Assembly: GCA_017506865.1 (NCBI GenBank)
Contig: JAFCMP010000036.1
Span: forward strand, 248,001-312,000
DNA: 64,000 nucleotides
DNA from: Tribonema minus
Taxonomy: Eukaryota > Sar > Xanthophyceae > Tribonematales > Tribonemataceae
Direction: 5' to 3'
The notes beneath the pieces were generated by a model that had not been told where the DNA came from, did not search any database, and was given only the letters and a program-made list of their open reading frames with translations. Numbering within the stretch: position 1 is the stretch's first letter; every line of letters begins with the position of its first letter. A program made the translations under genes and the position numbers. Of the stretch, positions 36,435 through 48,447 are shown piece by piece.

Positions 36435-37414
36435 TAGCCATGCAGCAGTGAGTACATGGATGAGGCACTATAGGAGACACCTTAATTTTGACTGATGATG
36501 CCTAAAACCATTGCTGGTGTCTGCGTGTTGGTGCAGATGCCTGCGTCCTGTGAGTATGTATCGTGGTGTCGTCGGCGAGATGCCCCCGTTTCAACAGTCA
36601 CTGCTCCGGGGTTCGGGTCAGTGACATGCTGCAACTGCCACTTGCTGCATTTTACAATGCCAGAAATCAGTGGAAAGCCCGTGTGTACTGCAAGGCACCA
36701 TGGCATGAACATGGCAGAGCAGCAGCCAACAGAGCGGATGAATGCAACAGGACGGGATCAGCGAAAAGTCGTGTCGTGTCCTCATTTTGTGGCGCTCTTT
36801 GAAAGGCGGTGCGCGTGACCATGGCTGATGCTGCATCGTGCATTACTGCGGGCGCGGAATGCGGCGCTCATGCTGCTGGTCAGGCCTACACTTGCGGCGA
36901 GCGCTACGCATTGACAGGCGTGCACAAGTGGCATGCGCGTTGCCATGCACGACAGACCTATGGCGGCTCACCAACGGTCGTAGGGAGCGTTGCGTTGTGG
37001 GATGAATCATCCGCATGTGTCCTGGGGTGTGACCGCAGCTGCCCTCACGACGAGGCCACTGTCACAGCTGGCGCTGCAATGGAGGCAGGGACAGTCGAAC
37101 TGCTGTGTGCCGTGACGTGGCAACTTGTGAATGACGCCGGCAGGCCGCTTCAACAATGCCTTTCCTACAGCTGAAAGAGAGTCGCTACCTGCAGCTGCCT
37201 GTGCTGCAAGTCAACCTGCCGCCACCAAGCAGTGCCTGGGCCTCATACGCAGATTTAAGTGTGCTGGCCACCAGTCACGCACACAGCTCCCCTTCTGCAC
37301 GTGCTGCAGAGCAATGACCTGATTTTTGCGGCACAGCAGGCTCGCCGCTAGCAAACACTGGCACTTCAACACCGCGGCTGGCGCACCGTGGCCACCACGC
37401 GCAGCGCTTCGCTC
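36435..37414. other. Intergenic, one doubtful reading frame
   Basis: A frame from ATG 36821 to 37174 (+) would give about 117 Cys/Ala-rich residues with no recognisable domain and no flanking splice signals. I do not accept it as a gene. Otherwise nothing is supported. Confidence 0.4.
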
Positions 37415-39236
37415 CTACGCCAGCGTCTCCCCTGTTGCCGCATCATCATCAAGCTCCGCGTCATAGCCGCGCTTGTAGCCATTGCTGACCGCGCCGCCGC
37501 CGCCGCCGCCAGCCTCTTTCCGCCGCCCCTCGTCCCCCATGCCGAGCCACCGCCGCAGCAGGCCGACGAGGCGGCGCAGCCGCCCCGTGACCGCCGCGAG
37601 CAGCGTCTCCGGCGCGTAGTAGTACGCGCCGTCGCCGTCCAGGAGGTGCGCGTGCGCGTGCGGCGCGGCGTGCGCGAGCGCGGCGCCGTTGAGAAAGAGC
37701 GCGTACACGTAGCAGCTGTGGCGCGCGCCGTCGATCTGGTAGTAGCCGCTGACCTCGCACACGCGCACGAAGCCCGCGCGCGCGTAGAACGCCATCGCCG
37801 CCGCGTTGTACGTGATCACATGCAGGAAGACGGCGCCGCAGCGCGGCTCCGCGCGCGCCGCGGCGACGCAGCGCCGCAGCAGCGCCGCGCCCACGCCCTG
37901 AGGCACCGGCAGCGGGTGATGCCAATGCACAGAGCAGCAGCCGCCTGTGAGTTCCGCATTGTGTCACCAAATCCGCAGGACGACAGTATGTAGCGCTGGC
38001 ACATGGGGCTAGCCGTTGGCAGTGCACGCCTGGGCGCTAGCGTAAAGGCACGCCACACAAGCATGCCAGTCGCTCCTGCCTGACGCAAGGTCACGTCTGC
38101 AAGCATTGACCTGCAGCGTCGGGTGCATGATTGGCAGCATCAGCGCCGGCAGCACCGCGCGCTCTCACCGCTCTGCGGTACTCATCCAGCACGCCCAGCG
38201 TGAGGATGTACGCCACCATGTCGTGCCGCTGCGGCTCCACAAACGCGATGGTGTCCGCCGCCGACGACTGTGTCAGGGGCTGCGCTAGCTGAGCCGTGAT
38301 GAGCCCCACCATCGCTCCGTCCCCACTGTAAGCGAGAAGCGATGAGGCGCAATGACCAACTGCAGTGGCGGCGCATCAAGCTTGGCGGTGATGAGAGAGC
38401 GCGGCCAGCTACGCGCCTCGGTGCTTCATCGCGAATGTTCCTCTGTGACTGTGCTGATTGCAGCACATGGTATTGTTTTTCATCAAGCAGCGCAGAAAAA
38501 GGATAGCAACAATGCGCATGTGCAGGCAAAACTTGACAAGCCAGCGTACCGTACAACAAACTAAAGGCTCAGCCCCCCCACCCTGATGGCATCGCAGTTT
38601 GGATCCTGAACAACACAGGAGCATCAGCCAATGTATTGGCCCCCATTAACGGCTGATAAGCAGGCGTTCATATCCAACAGACGCATATGTCATGAATGCG
38701 ATTATTCTGTGCTGCATGTCACAGCTTGGCCACCAGGCCAGCAGCACTCACGCACTGATTACATACCGCTGTAAGCACTTCCTGCCACATCATCACAGCA
38801 AGCAATGTCGGCCTTTACATATGGCGAGCCTCGAGCTTTCACCGAGTACGCATCACGAAGTGTGGGAAAGTTTAGCGCACCATTGCAAGAAGGGATTGGG
38901 ATGCTCTCCCGCCCAAGGGAGGACAGCAACCTGAGTGTAGACGGGTTCTCGGGGGCCATCGTCGGTGCGCTGCACCACGTTTCTCACGATGTTCTCGTAG
39001 AATGCCTGCAGTTGTGCAGCGCGCAAAGGCAATCGCTTATGAGCACTACCAAGGCAACCAGAACAGTAAGTCAGTCAGTCAACCAAATTTCAGAGCTCGT
39101 GGTCGGACGGCTCAATTGTGGGACTCACCGTGTTGTACCTAACTGGCAAGCACTGCTCGTGGATAAAGCGCACGGGCACCATGTCCTCCGGCTCCATGTG
39201 CCGATAGCACATCTCTCTTGACTCCTCGTAATCCAT
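37415..39236 (-). CDS. NAA60: NAA60-like GNAT N-alpha-acetyltransferase
   Basis: Transfers acetyl from acetyl-CoA to protein N-termini. Animal and plant NAA60 acts on membrane proteins at the Golgi or plasma membrane, known for the family and not shown here. Exons 39236-39129, 39005-38881, 38325-38169 and 37897-37415 (TAG) join in phase to 290 residues. Seen: start MDYEESREMCYRHMEPEDM; FIHEQCLPVRYNTAFYENIV (substrate-side helix); GLITAQL; VAYILTLGVLDEYRRAGVGAAL, carrying the acetyl-CoA motif R-x-x-G-x-G/A with an intron inside it; FLHVITYNAAAMAFYARAGF; and YYQIDG...YALFLNG, typical of NAA60 rather than NAA50. The tail after residue 210 contains a possible amphipathic or membrane-binding stretch (RLRRLVGLLRRWLGM) like the C-terminal anchors of the family, then poly-Gly. 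The second-intron donor (CAATG/GTGCGC) is the least certain border. Confidence 0.87.
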
Positions 39237-39662
39237 GGATCATCGAGAGTTTAAAGTACAAGTCAGCCTGTTGCGTCCTTGCTCTCAAGGTTGGCACATT
39301 GGTGCTCCTGCTCCTTTCACCCGCTGTACAACGTGCACGCACTCTGGTAATAAGGCTATTCCACAGCTCTGCACACGAATCAGCAGGCTCAGGTACTTGA
39401 AGTGCGCTCCGGTGACTCTCCACGTTTAGGCGCGAAGTAGAAGTAAAGTGAAAGAGAAAGGTGCCCGCAGGCCTGCCGTGGGCCCGTGGCCAGTATAGCC
39501 TTTGCGTCTGCGGATGATCTGCAATCCACAAGGGAGGGTTGCAGTCTAGCGCCGCAGGTGCACTGAACTCGAGGTCTGATTGCGTTGCTCATCGATCTTA
39601 CAGCACATTAGTTCTTGCACTCGCCGAGGATCACACAGCCTGGCTCTGCGTCCTGAAGCACG
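39237..39662. promoter_or_regulatory. Divergent promoter between NAA60-like and HEAT genes
   Basis: 426 bases lie between ATG 39236 (minus) and ATG 39663 (plus). No TATA box is obvious. The region includes A/G-rich sequence (39431-39460). The bidirectional role is inferred from arrangement. Confidence 0.5.
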
Positions 39663-42600
39663 ATGGACCTCCTGGAAAGCGCTGGAGAGGAGGACGAGGA
39701 TGTTGTCATGGAGGACGCTGGCGGTGCTCCAGAGCAGCGGCACGAGGAAGCCACCGGCGATGCCAATGCAGCAGCAGCAGCAGCCGACGCTAACGCCACC
39801 GCTCCACCTGCGCCAGCCAAGCCTGTCTCGACTCAGCGTCGCTTCAAGACCCTCAACACTGACCTAGGCAAGCTCTCTCGCAGCCCTTCAATCAAGACCC
39901 TGGAGTCCGCTGTGCAGCTATTGCAACAGGAGCAGCACAGCGAGCTGCTGACTCTGCTGTCATGGACGTCCTTATCCACTCTGATGGTGCATGTGGAGCG
40001 TTTTGCGCCTGTGGCGGTCACGCAGAAGCGTGGCGTGGGGGCGTACATTACGCTGCTCGCCATCTTCGAGTCGCTGGACCACTTCATTCTGCCTGTGACT
40101 CTCTTCAAGGTACTTCTGAAGCACTACTTTCTACTTCATCATTTGGCGCGCCTTCATCCCGTGACTGTGTACTTGCCACAAACTGGCCTTGTTGCACTTG
40201 TGACTCTTCAAGGTAACACGTAAAGAGTTCGACGTGTGTGCGCCTCATGGTGTGGTGTGCACTGCGCCCCTTGGACTTGGTCATCTATCAAAGGCCCAGG
40301 CAATGCATCGTCGATCTCTTCAGCTCAGTCATTGCAGCGCCAGGGCACACGGCCACTCATGCAGCAACTGTGAAGGCGTGCGAGCAACAATTATGTTCGT
40401 TGTTGGCTCTAGAACCAGTCCTGTCAAAGCACAGCCTGAGTGGAACAAAGCAGCTGATTTAAGTTTGGCAATGCGGCATTCAATAAACCTCCACATGCGT
40501 GCTGGTGGCCTGAATGTACCGTTTGACATCCCACCTCCGCCGTGCAGACAGTGGCCACCATGCCAGAGCCGAAGCTGCCCAAGCTCCACAAGGTGCGCCT
40601 GCAGCAGCAGCAGGCGGCTGCCGCTGCCGCCGCCCCTGCCGCTGCCGCAGCGGACGACTCCGACAGCGACGGCAGCGGCAGCGGCGGCGACGCATCGCGC
40701 TCGCGCCACTTCGCGCAGCGCGCGTCGCTCGTCGAAATGCGCATGCCCGTGACGCCGCTCGGCACGCTGCGCCAGTACCTGTGCCTGGAGCGGCCGAGCG
40801 CTGACACCAATGAGGATGAGGAGGGGGGGGGGGAGGGAGGGGGCGGGGGGCCCGCGTGCGCGCCGCGCACCGCGGCGGTCGCGATGACGTACGCGCTGCT
40901 GGGGCTGTGGGAGGGCAGCGTCGTGCTGGGCAAGGCGCTGTTCCGCGCGCTGGTGCTGCGCGAGGAGCCGCGCGCGGAGGCCGCAGAGCGCTGCGTGGAC
41001 GCGCTCTTCCAGGGTGCGTTGGGGACCAGGCGTAGAATGGGTACTTTTGGCAAGCCCCCAGGGGAAGCCGGCAGTGTGCCAGGTCACACCTCGTGCTGAC
41101 GCGCAGCCAACGAGTGTTGAGCACAGCTGCAGTAGAGGCGATAGCTGGTAGGCACAGCTGCACGAGCCGCGCGCAGAGGCCGCGGAGCGCTGCGTGGATG
41201 CACTCTTCCAGGGTGCGTTCCAGGACACTTCTTTTGTGCATGCGGGTCACCGCGTGCACACGTGCTCGTGCAGTTGCCGCGGACTGCTGCGGTGAGCGTC
41301 TCTTGAACTTCAACGTTGCAAGATGCGCGAGGTGCCGCGCACGGAGGCCGCGGAGCGCTGCGTGGACGCGCTCTTCCAGGTTGCGCTCCAGGGCAGTTCT
41401 TTTGTGTACTTCAAGAAGTATGTGGGTCACCGCGTGCATGCGTGATTGCCGCTTTGTACAGTTCCTTCTGTATGTGGGTCATTGCGTGCATGCATATGTG
41501 CTTGGGTAGTTGCCGCCGGTTCCCGTGATGGTGAGTGTCACTCGACCCTCTAGGATGCAAGTTGGCATGCAGACTCGCTGTTTACCAAGCACTACCTGCC
41601 AGGCATGCGGGCACGCGGGCGCCCCTGGGTTCCGGAGCACACTCAGCCACAGGGGGGGGGGGGGGGGGGGGGGGGGCTTTTTTAGAGTACAACTCAATGC
41701 CATGTCAAGAAGCCAAATGAGTTTCTTCTTCCTCATCTGACGCCACGGAGCGATGCGATGCGCAGACGTGCTCCACCAGGGCATTGTCGTGACGCTTGTG
41801 CGGAGTTTCATGACCTCGCGCAGACAACACTGCTCGTTGGCTGCATGGTCACGTCGCATCGACACAGCATCCAAACTTCAACATGATGTGTACGACGCTC
41901 CTCGCCGCAGCGCGCATGTCTGCAGTGCTCAAATTCAACGCACCAAGGCTCCCGGCATCACAGCGCAGCACCACCAATGACACACTCAACACACTCATCA
42001 GCGCCTGTACTGGTTCTCCGCTGCGCGTTGTTCCTCCTGCTTGCCCTCGTGCGCGCTGTGCGCACACGATCGCTGCGTGGCGGCGGCGCTGCCGGAGCGC
42101 AGTGCTGCTGCAGTGCGACGGCGACGGCGACGTCAGCGCCGACGCGGCCATGACCATATTCGGCAACGTCATGCGCGCGGAGACGGCGGCGTGCGCGCAC
42201 GCGCTGCGCGACCTGCTGCCGTGGGTCATGTCGCAGGTGCCCTGCCAGGTGAGAGCTGTGCCACGCGGTCCTGTTCATCGTGTGGCAGCATGTGCCCTGC
42301 CAGGTGAGAGCTGCGCCACGCGCTCCCGTGCACCTCGCAGACGCCTTCGCGCCGCACCCATCGGCAGTGCCGCTGCGACTCGACTACAGGAGACCCTGAC
42401 TCCGGCGTTTTCGAAGCGCCGCCATCGGTTTAACCCTAGTTCAAACCCTAGCTTGGAAGGCACGTGGCGCCGCGTGCGTTGCTGCCGCCGCTGTGACATC
42501 GCCTTTTGGCACGTGGCGTCGCGCGGCGCCGCCGCTCTGACTGCGCACCGGCGTCGTGCGACCTCTGCAGTCTTTGCCTCAATGGATTGCATGCCTCACG

Positions 42601-45600
42601 CACAAACGCACACTCTCGCTCGCCCGTTCGCGCCGCTGCCCGCAGTCTTTGCCTTATTGGGCCGCACGCCTCATGCGCATGTGCTCTCTTGCCCCCCCCC
42701 CCCGCCCCCCCCCCCCCCGCGCGCTGCTGCCCACACGTGCCGCGCAGGTGCTGCACGGCAACGCCGGCCTCATTCCACCACGCATCGCCGCGCTGATCCG
42801 CGGGCTCGCGCAGCGCACGCGCGACATTCCGCACTTCCAGGTGATGAACTGATGAACGAAATCAGCGCGCCCACGGAGCACAAGGCGGTGACTGTATGCT
42901 GAAGGCACGGTGTTGGCTCCATGCGGATCTGCAGCTTCAACAGTCGCGGCGGGGGCAAAGGATTGCATGTGCGAACGTGCAGTGAAGGGACGCGCGCTCG
43001 CTGCATTCGCTGCTGCAGCGACGGGCTTGAGTGCGCCTTGTGGACGTTGCACACCGCGATCGGGCATTGCCCGGTACTTCGCTCAACACTCCTTGACACT
43101 ACGCAGCGTGATCGGGGGTGTAGCCAGTACTTCGATGAGCACTTCTTAGACGAATATGACTTCGAATCACATGCTTCATTATACAAGGCTGATATGTACG
43201 TACATAATGTATATACGTACTACAGCAGCGGCAAACACGGTTATTGGTGGAAGGAACATGCGGCCAAACTCTTTGTCACCTAGAGCTCTACAATCTTATG
43301 ATTCATTTCCATGTCATGTATGTGCATGTTGCAGGTAGCCTCCATGGTGGAGTCAGCTGTGACGACGCTGGTGGCGCTGGGACCGGCCGCTGCCGCCGCG
43401 TGTAGCACGTCCAAGGGGGCGGCCGCCGCCGGCACCAACGAGAAGGCCTTCAGGCGCACGCTGACGCTGTCGCTGCTGCAGCTTCTGGAGCCAGAGGTAT
43501 GTGTGCAGGAGCTTCGTTGAAGAAAACATTTGAAAGAGGATGGCGCGAGCTAAAGGTTGAGGTTTCCGTTTCAGGGGATCGCTAATGGAACGGCCATTCT
43601 CAATGCACAGCCGCAAGTACGTCATCGCGTAACATACAACTGACGAGTGCTGGTACAGAATCAAACAGTAGAATATGAGTGAAGCCCGTATTCCAACATC
43701 GCTCTGTCACTGCAGCAGCGCTCGCGTGGCCAGGTGCTGGTGCAGAATGGACGCGCAGTCGCGTGTGCCTTGTTTTGCCTCCACGGTGTGGGTATGCACT
43801 GTTGTCATGCAGTGTTGTCGAGCTCTTGGGGCGTTTCATGGTGTCCCACCATGCTCAGAAATTGCGCCGTCGTGGAATTGAAATTGAAGTTGATGATCGC
43901 CCAGGTCAGTGATGTACCACTGTGCATGTACTGCGGATTGCACAACGATTGAGACCTTTGTTCAAAACCAAAACACAAAACACGGTGAAAAACACGGTGA
44001 AAAACACGAAAACACGATGGAAAACACGGCACTGGCATGCTGTCGACTGCGGAAAACCTTGCTGGCGGCAGACATGGTCTACCATCATCAGCGGCGCTGC
44101 AGACGACGGCAATAGGAATTGCGCGCTTCTGTAATATAAGCGCTGTCTGCTGACGCATCCGCCCCACCGCTGGGCTGATACGTGCGCAATCATGCGGACC
44201 CCACGTTTTGTTGGCAATACGCGGAATGCCATTCTGATGGTGTTCCGAATTACATCTCTGATTGTGTGCACTTTCGAGTACAGTCTGCTCTCAGCAGTGT
44301 TGTCATGCTCTTGGAGGGGTTTCCATGTTGTACAGGTGTGGTGCCGCTGTGGTGTTGAAGTTGAAGCTGCTGATCGTCAGCCTGCAGTGCGTGTGCCACA
44401 GGCATGCGGTGTCAGCTGCTCAACTCTGTGTACTAAGGATTGTTGTGATGCGTCTGCCCCAAAGCTGGGCTGCTTCGTGCGCGATTATGCGGATCTCACG
44501 TCGCATCGGTGACATGCAGAATACTTTTCTGTCATTGTTCTGGTGACAACGCTGATTCTCTGCTCTCGCCAGTACAGGCTGCTCTCAGGGTGCTGGCGAA
44601 GGAGCTGTTGGCCAGCGAAAGCAAGGCAAGTGTGTTCGGTTCGGCTGCATGAGCACTGAGTGCACAAATGCCGAATTGACAAAACTTTTGGCCCACGCAT
44701 CACTCAGTTAGCACCATAATAATATATAGAGCTCAACGATCTTTTGATTCGTTTTTCATATTCTTGCAACGATTGTTTCCTGTTGACTTGGCTGACACTT
44801 CTTCCAAATTGTCACCCAAGAGATCGTTAGGATGTGCTTGCTGTGACTGCACCAGTCACGTTACGCAGTGATCTATACAATGCGCGACAATCATGTATCG
44901 TGATGCACATGATATTTCCTTGCCAGTGTACAGTCGGCCTATCAGGTGGTTTCACGCTTGCAACTGTCCTAAATCATCAACCTCATTTTGTGGACCACTG
45001 CTTGTTCTGACAATGACATCGTTGGTCTGGCGCAGCGGGTGCGGACGATGCAGTCACAACAGACTACATACAGTGGCGCAGCAATTGCCACTGTCAAGTA
45101 GTATCATTGCCTGCTCCTGTGTCTTTGAACCTGGCACGTCAATCCCATGCGTACCTGCCAGGACAGCGCAATTGAGCGCGCTTTGCCGCCGCGCCATTGC
45201 CTGACTGCCTTCGTGTTCCACTACGTTCAGTCTGTTTCACTACGTTCAGGCGATGCTCTGGCGGACCCCAAACCCTTACTCGTAACCCCAAGTCTATTCC
45301 AAGACCCTTACCCTAACCCCCAAACTTAGCTTACCCACCTGCAACTCTAACCTTAATCCTGTTCAGGCGACATTGCGGCTGGCGGCGCTGGACGGTCTGC
45401 GGCAGTACCAGCAGACCGCGGAGCCGGTGCCCGCGCCGCTGCTGTTCATGCTGCTGGAGGACGTTGCGCGTCGGTGCGTGTTGCTTTGTAGCAGCGCTCA
45501 GCCATGAGTCACTTGCTTGCGTGCTGCGTGCCATGGCGCACGGCAGCTGTAGAACTGTACCGACAGAAGTCGCGAGGGGCCTGAGCGGCGATTGCCGTGA

Positions 45601-47648
45601 TTGCGCCGCCTGCAGCGCAGACAGAGCATCGGGGTCGCGCACCAGTAAGCATATGCGACTGCCTTGCATACGCCCCCGAGGGTGCCGCGCGGTCCCCATC
45701 TATGCAGTGTTACACAAGAGCCGCTCTCTATAAGCGCAGTGGTCAGCTACGCGATACATGGTCGCTTCTCGTAGTGTCTCCAATCTGCAAATAGCACTGA
45801 CTGCGCCGCTCAATGATGTCATGCCTCAACGCGCAGCAGCGCCGCTGAGCCGGAGCGCGCAGCCGCCACACGGATAGCAGGGCACTGCAAATTGGTCACA
45901 TCATGTGCTGCCTCTGACCTGCAAATAGCACTCACTCACCGCAACGCTTACCCGATGTCACGCCTAACTCAACGCGCAGCGACGCTGCCGAGCCGGTGCC
46001 TGCGGCCGCCATACACCCTGCTGCAGAGCACTGCGAACTGGTCCCATCATGCAGTAGTCGTACACACTGCTGCAGAGCGCTGCGAACTGGTCACATCTTG
46101 CAAACAGCACTCACTGCAACGCTCAACAACGTCACGCCTCACTCAACGCACAGCGACACCGCCGAACGGGTATGGCGCGGCCGCCATACACATTGCTGCG
46201 GAGCGGTGCGAACTGGTCACATCATGCACATAGCGCTCACTGCAACGCTCACACAATGTCGCGCCTCACTCAACGCGCAGCGACGCCGCCGAACCAGTGC
46301 GCGCGGCCGCCATACAGATCGCTGCGGAGCACTGCCCCCACAATGCCGCGGTGTTGGGCCTGCTGCTGGGGCGCTGCGCGGACCCCGGCGCCCGAGTGCG
46401 CGCCGCCGCCATCAAGCTGGTGAGCAGCGATCACATGGCTACGCAGCGTGCGCATGCGTGCGCCTGTGTTGCAAAGCTGTTGGTGGTTGCGTGCGCCTGT
46501 GTTGCAAAGCTGTTGGTGGTAGTCGCTTGCTTGTAGTCAACGTTGAATTTCTTCGACGAAGAAGGGCGAGAGAGACCAGATCGCTGTGTGTATGCGCATG
46601 GTGCGGCGGCGCGCGGGCGCAGTGTGCCACGGGCACGCCGCAAGCGATGAAAATTTCTGGCGCGCACAGAACGGCCCCACGCACGTGTGATTCGCCCGGC
46701 GCGTGCCGCTTCATACTTCTTTGAAGTACCTCCTGCAACCGCCACCTGCACTGCATGTTGCACAAGCCAAAGACCTCTCCGACGCGTGCGCTGCACCGCA
46801 CGCCAGCCACCACACACCACTCAATTCAGCACCGATATGTGTGTGAGTACGTACGCGTGTGCGGCGCCGCAACCTGCAGGTGCTGGACCGCTACGGCGTT
46901 CAGCAGCTGCACAGGGCGCTGCCGGCGGACGTAGCGGACGTGCTGCCGCGGCTGCTGACGCACTACGCGTCCATTGTCACCCCCGACGCGGATCAGGCTC
47001 AGCCGCAGGGCTCGTCAGTCTCGCCAGGTATTTGAATTGAAAAGCGAATTGGTGTTCCAGCTGTGCGTGTCAACTCATCTGCAGTTCATAGTTATAGGTT
47101 TGCGGCTCTTGACCTTGTGCTTTGATACCAAGCTTCGGCTTGCATGCGTGCGAGTCTCACAGTACATTCTCCTCTCTGCCGTTGCACCCGAACTCCCATC
47201 GCCACATGTACCATACCTCCCTGTACCATATCCGCCTGCATGGCAAAAAGTCTCACCCCAGATCAGTGCGGACTTAGCAGGAGCATGCGACCTCGCCGAG
47301 CACTGAGCGCACAGATCGCCACACAGGCTGCACCCGCGCCTGCTTCACGCTTTCGCCGGCCCCGCGCCTCTACTGCACTGCGCAACCCTAACCCTACCCC
47401 ACCCACCTCACACCGCCGCGCCTGGCGACACCTTCCACCTTTTGTGCGCAGCGGAGCGCGAAGGCCTGCACACGCTCGTGCGCGCGCTTGTGCTGCAGTG
47501 CGCGGCGGGCGACGCCGCGGCCGACGTGACAGCGCTCGACGGCGCCGCGCTGCTCGCCGCCGCGGCGCGGCTGGCAGCGCTGAGCGCGACGTCGCCGTCC
47601 GTGCAGGACCACTACTGCGCCGTGGGGCAGCTGCTGTCAGTGGGTTGA
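39663..47648 (+). CDS. HEAT/armadillo-repeat protein, 10 exons
   Basis: An alpha-solenoid scaffold of unknown role. Exons 39663-40109, 40548-41013, 42103-42248, 42748-42840, 43335-43496, 44578-44625, 45367-45473, 46281-46419, 46880-47027 and 47452-47648 (TGA) are all phase-consistent, giving 650 residues. The N-terminus is acidic (ESAGEEDEDVVMEDAGG) and Ala-rich. Exon 2 has a Gln/Ala/Asp-Ser low-complexity segment and a poly-Gly/Glu run. Clear HEAT units lie at about residues 455-590 (DAAEPVRAAAIQIAAEH, then ADPGARVRAAAIKLVLDRYG). Helical pairs before this (RRTLTLSLLQLLEPE, LRVLAKELLAS) fit the same fold. The intron after 44625 has a GC donor. Condensin-type or importin-type relatives are possible, but no diagnostic motif is seen. 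The last exon could instead splice at CTGTCA/GTGGGT (47639). Confidence 0.78.
41155..41400 (+). repeat. Two donor-side echoes of HEAT-gene exon 2
   Basis: GCAGAGGCCGCGGAGCGCTG at about 41172 and its near-copy at about 41343 repeat the exon end at 40974-41013, through CTCTTCCAGG and the following GTGCG-type donor. Intron text (CACCGCGTGCA) is repeated too. The second copy is closer to the exon than the first at some positions. Confidence 0.9.
41652..41676 (+). repeat. G homopolymer (25 nt)
   Basis: An uninterrupted run of 25 G in an intron of the HEAT gene. Length is likely to vary between individuals or sequencing runs. Confidence 0.95.
42280..42322 (+). repeat. Donor-side echo of HEAT-gene exon 42103-42248
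   Basis: GTGCCCTGCCAGGTGAGAGCTGCGCCACGCG recurs about 54 bases after the same sequence at the real exon end and donor, with one or two changes. Confidence 0.85.
43795..44512 (+). repeat. Long diverged direct duplication inside a HEAT-gene intron
   Basis: Two blocks about 300-480 bases apart share order and wording: CAGTGTTGTCATGC/GTTGTCGAGCTCTTGG...; GAAGTTGATGATCG against GAAGCTGCTGATCG; then GCATCCGCCCCACCGCTGGGCTG (44155) against GCGTCTGCCCCAAAGCTGGGCTG (44450) followed by GTGCGCAATTATGCGGA-type text. There is no coding content. A short AAAACACGGTG tandem lies at 43974-44030. Confidence 0.65.
45826..46262 (+). repeat. Array of acceptor-side echoes of HEAT exon 46281
   Basis: Three or four units of about 110-130 bases (starting near 45828, 45958, 46050 partial, 46135) each contain CTCAACGCGCAGCGACGC-like acceptors, then GCCGAGCCGGTGC, then GCGGCCGCCATACA-like text matching exon positions 46271-46335, then intron text GCGAACTGGTCACATC. 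Copies differ by substitutions and small gaps. Confidence 0.88.
46441..46522 (+). repeat. Tandem duplication after HEAT exon 46281-46419
   Basis: GTGCGCCTGTGTTGCAAAGCTGTTGGTGGT appears twice in direct succession (about 46456-46486 and 46491-46521). Confidence 0.9.
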
Positions 47649-48447
47649 GCGGGGAGGGGGCAGGGGGGAGGGAGTTCCTGGGCCAGCTGCTGTGGGTTGG
47701 TCGGGTTGCACGAGGGGGTGAAAGGGGGGTGTTCTAGTGTGCAGTTGGTGATTTGAGAGCCACGCCCGAGGTGCTGTGGAAATTCTAATTTTCAGCAGGT
47801 GGCAAGCGTTGCAGCGCTCAGCGCCATGTCACTGGTCGTGCAGGGCCGCGCTTATGCCTCAAGCCAGCTTCTCTCATTGGTCAACTGACGCCATGGTTGG
47901 CTGGCGTGGCGATGGGGCGGGAAGAGGCGCTGAATAGGCACTGGGCAGCTCTTTTGTCATCAAGTGGGGGTGCCAGCTGCGAGAAGGGAAAGGAGAAGGG
48001 GGGGGGGAGCAGAGCTACGCACAAACGCTGTCAGCTGTGGCTCGGTGAACGTGAAGTCTTGCAGGCAAAAGATTGCGTGGCATCTTTGTCCTGGGTGCCG
48101 CGGAAGCGTTGAAGCTGCAACATGGGGCAGGTGGTCGATGGTAAAAGTCAACTGAGCCAACTACGTGCCAGGTGCATAGTGCAAAGGTCAAGCAAGAGCG
48201 CACATGCGCGGTGCGGGAGCTCTAGACGCACGTGAGCCACACGCACACGAATGTGAAAAGCGTGCGCGGCGCTTCGCAAACTTGTGGATGCCGCGCCTAT
48301 CTCAGTCTGTTGACACAGCAGCTGCTGAGCACGCACGATAGAGTCATGGGTAGAGTCCTTGGCGACGCCAAGGCAGTGCTCTGCTGCCCTGCTTACAGGC
48401 TGTGTCAGCATCTGAAGCAAAATGGAGAGAACCCGACACGCTGTGCA
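47649..48447. other. Convergent 3' region with an echo of the last HEAT exon
   Basis: At 47815-47885 the text GCAGCGCTCAGCGCCATGTCACTGGTCGTGCAG, followed by an AGCTTCTCTC...TGA ending, mirrors the last HEAT exon (47570-47648: GCAGCGCTGAGCGCGACGTC...CAGCTGCTGTCAGTGGGTTGA). This is an echo that includes the stop codon. No other gene is supported. Confidence 0.65.

Noticed and set aside
36821-37174. Plus-strand frame of about 117 Cys/Ala-rich residues
   Set aside because: No domain, no splice context, and weak start context. Mentioned only as content of the intergenic stretch.
38805-39221. Plus-strand frame of 138 residues with normal-looking composition
   Set aside because: It is the complement of NAA60-like exons 38881-39005 and 39129-39236, which are phase-consistent and carry recognisable family motifs on the minus strand.
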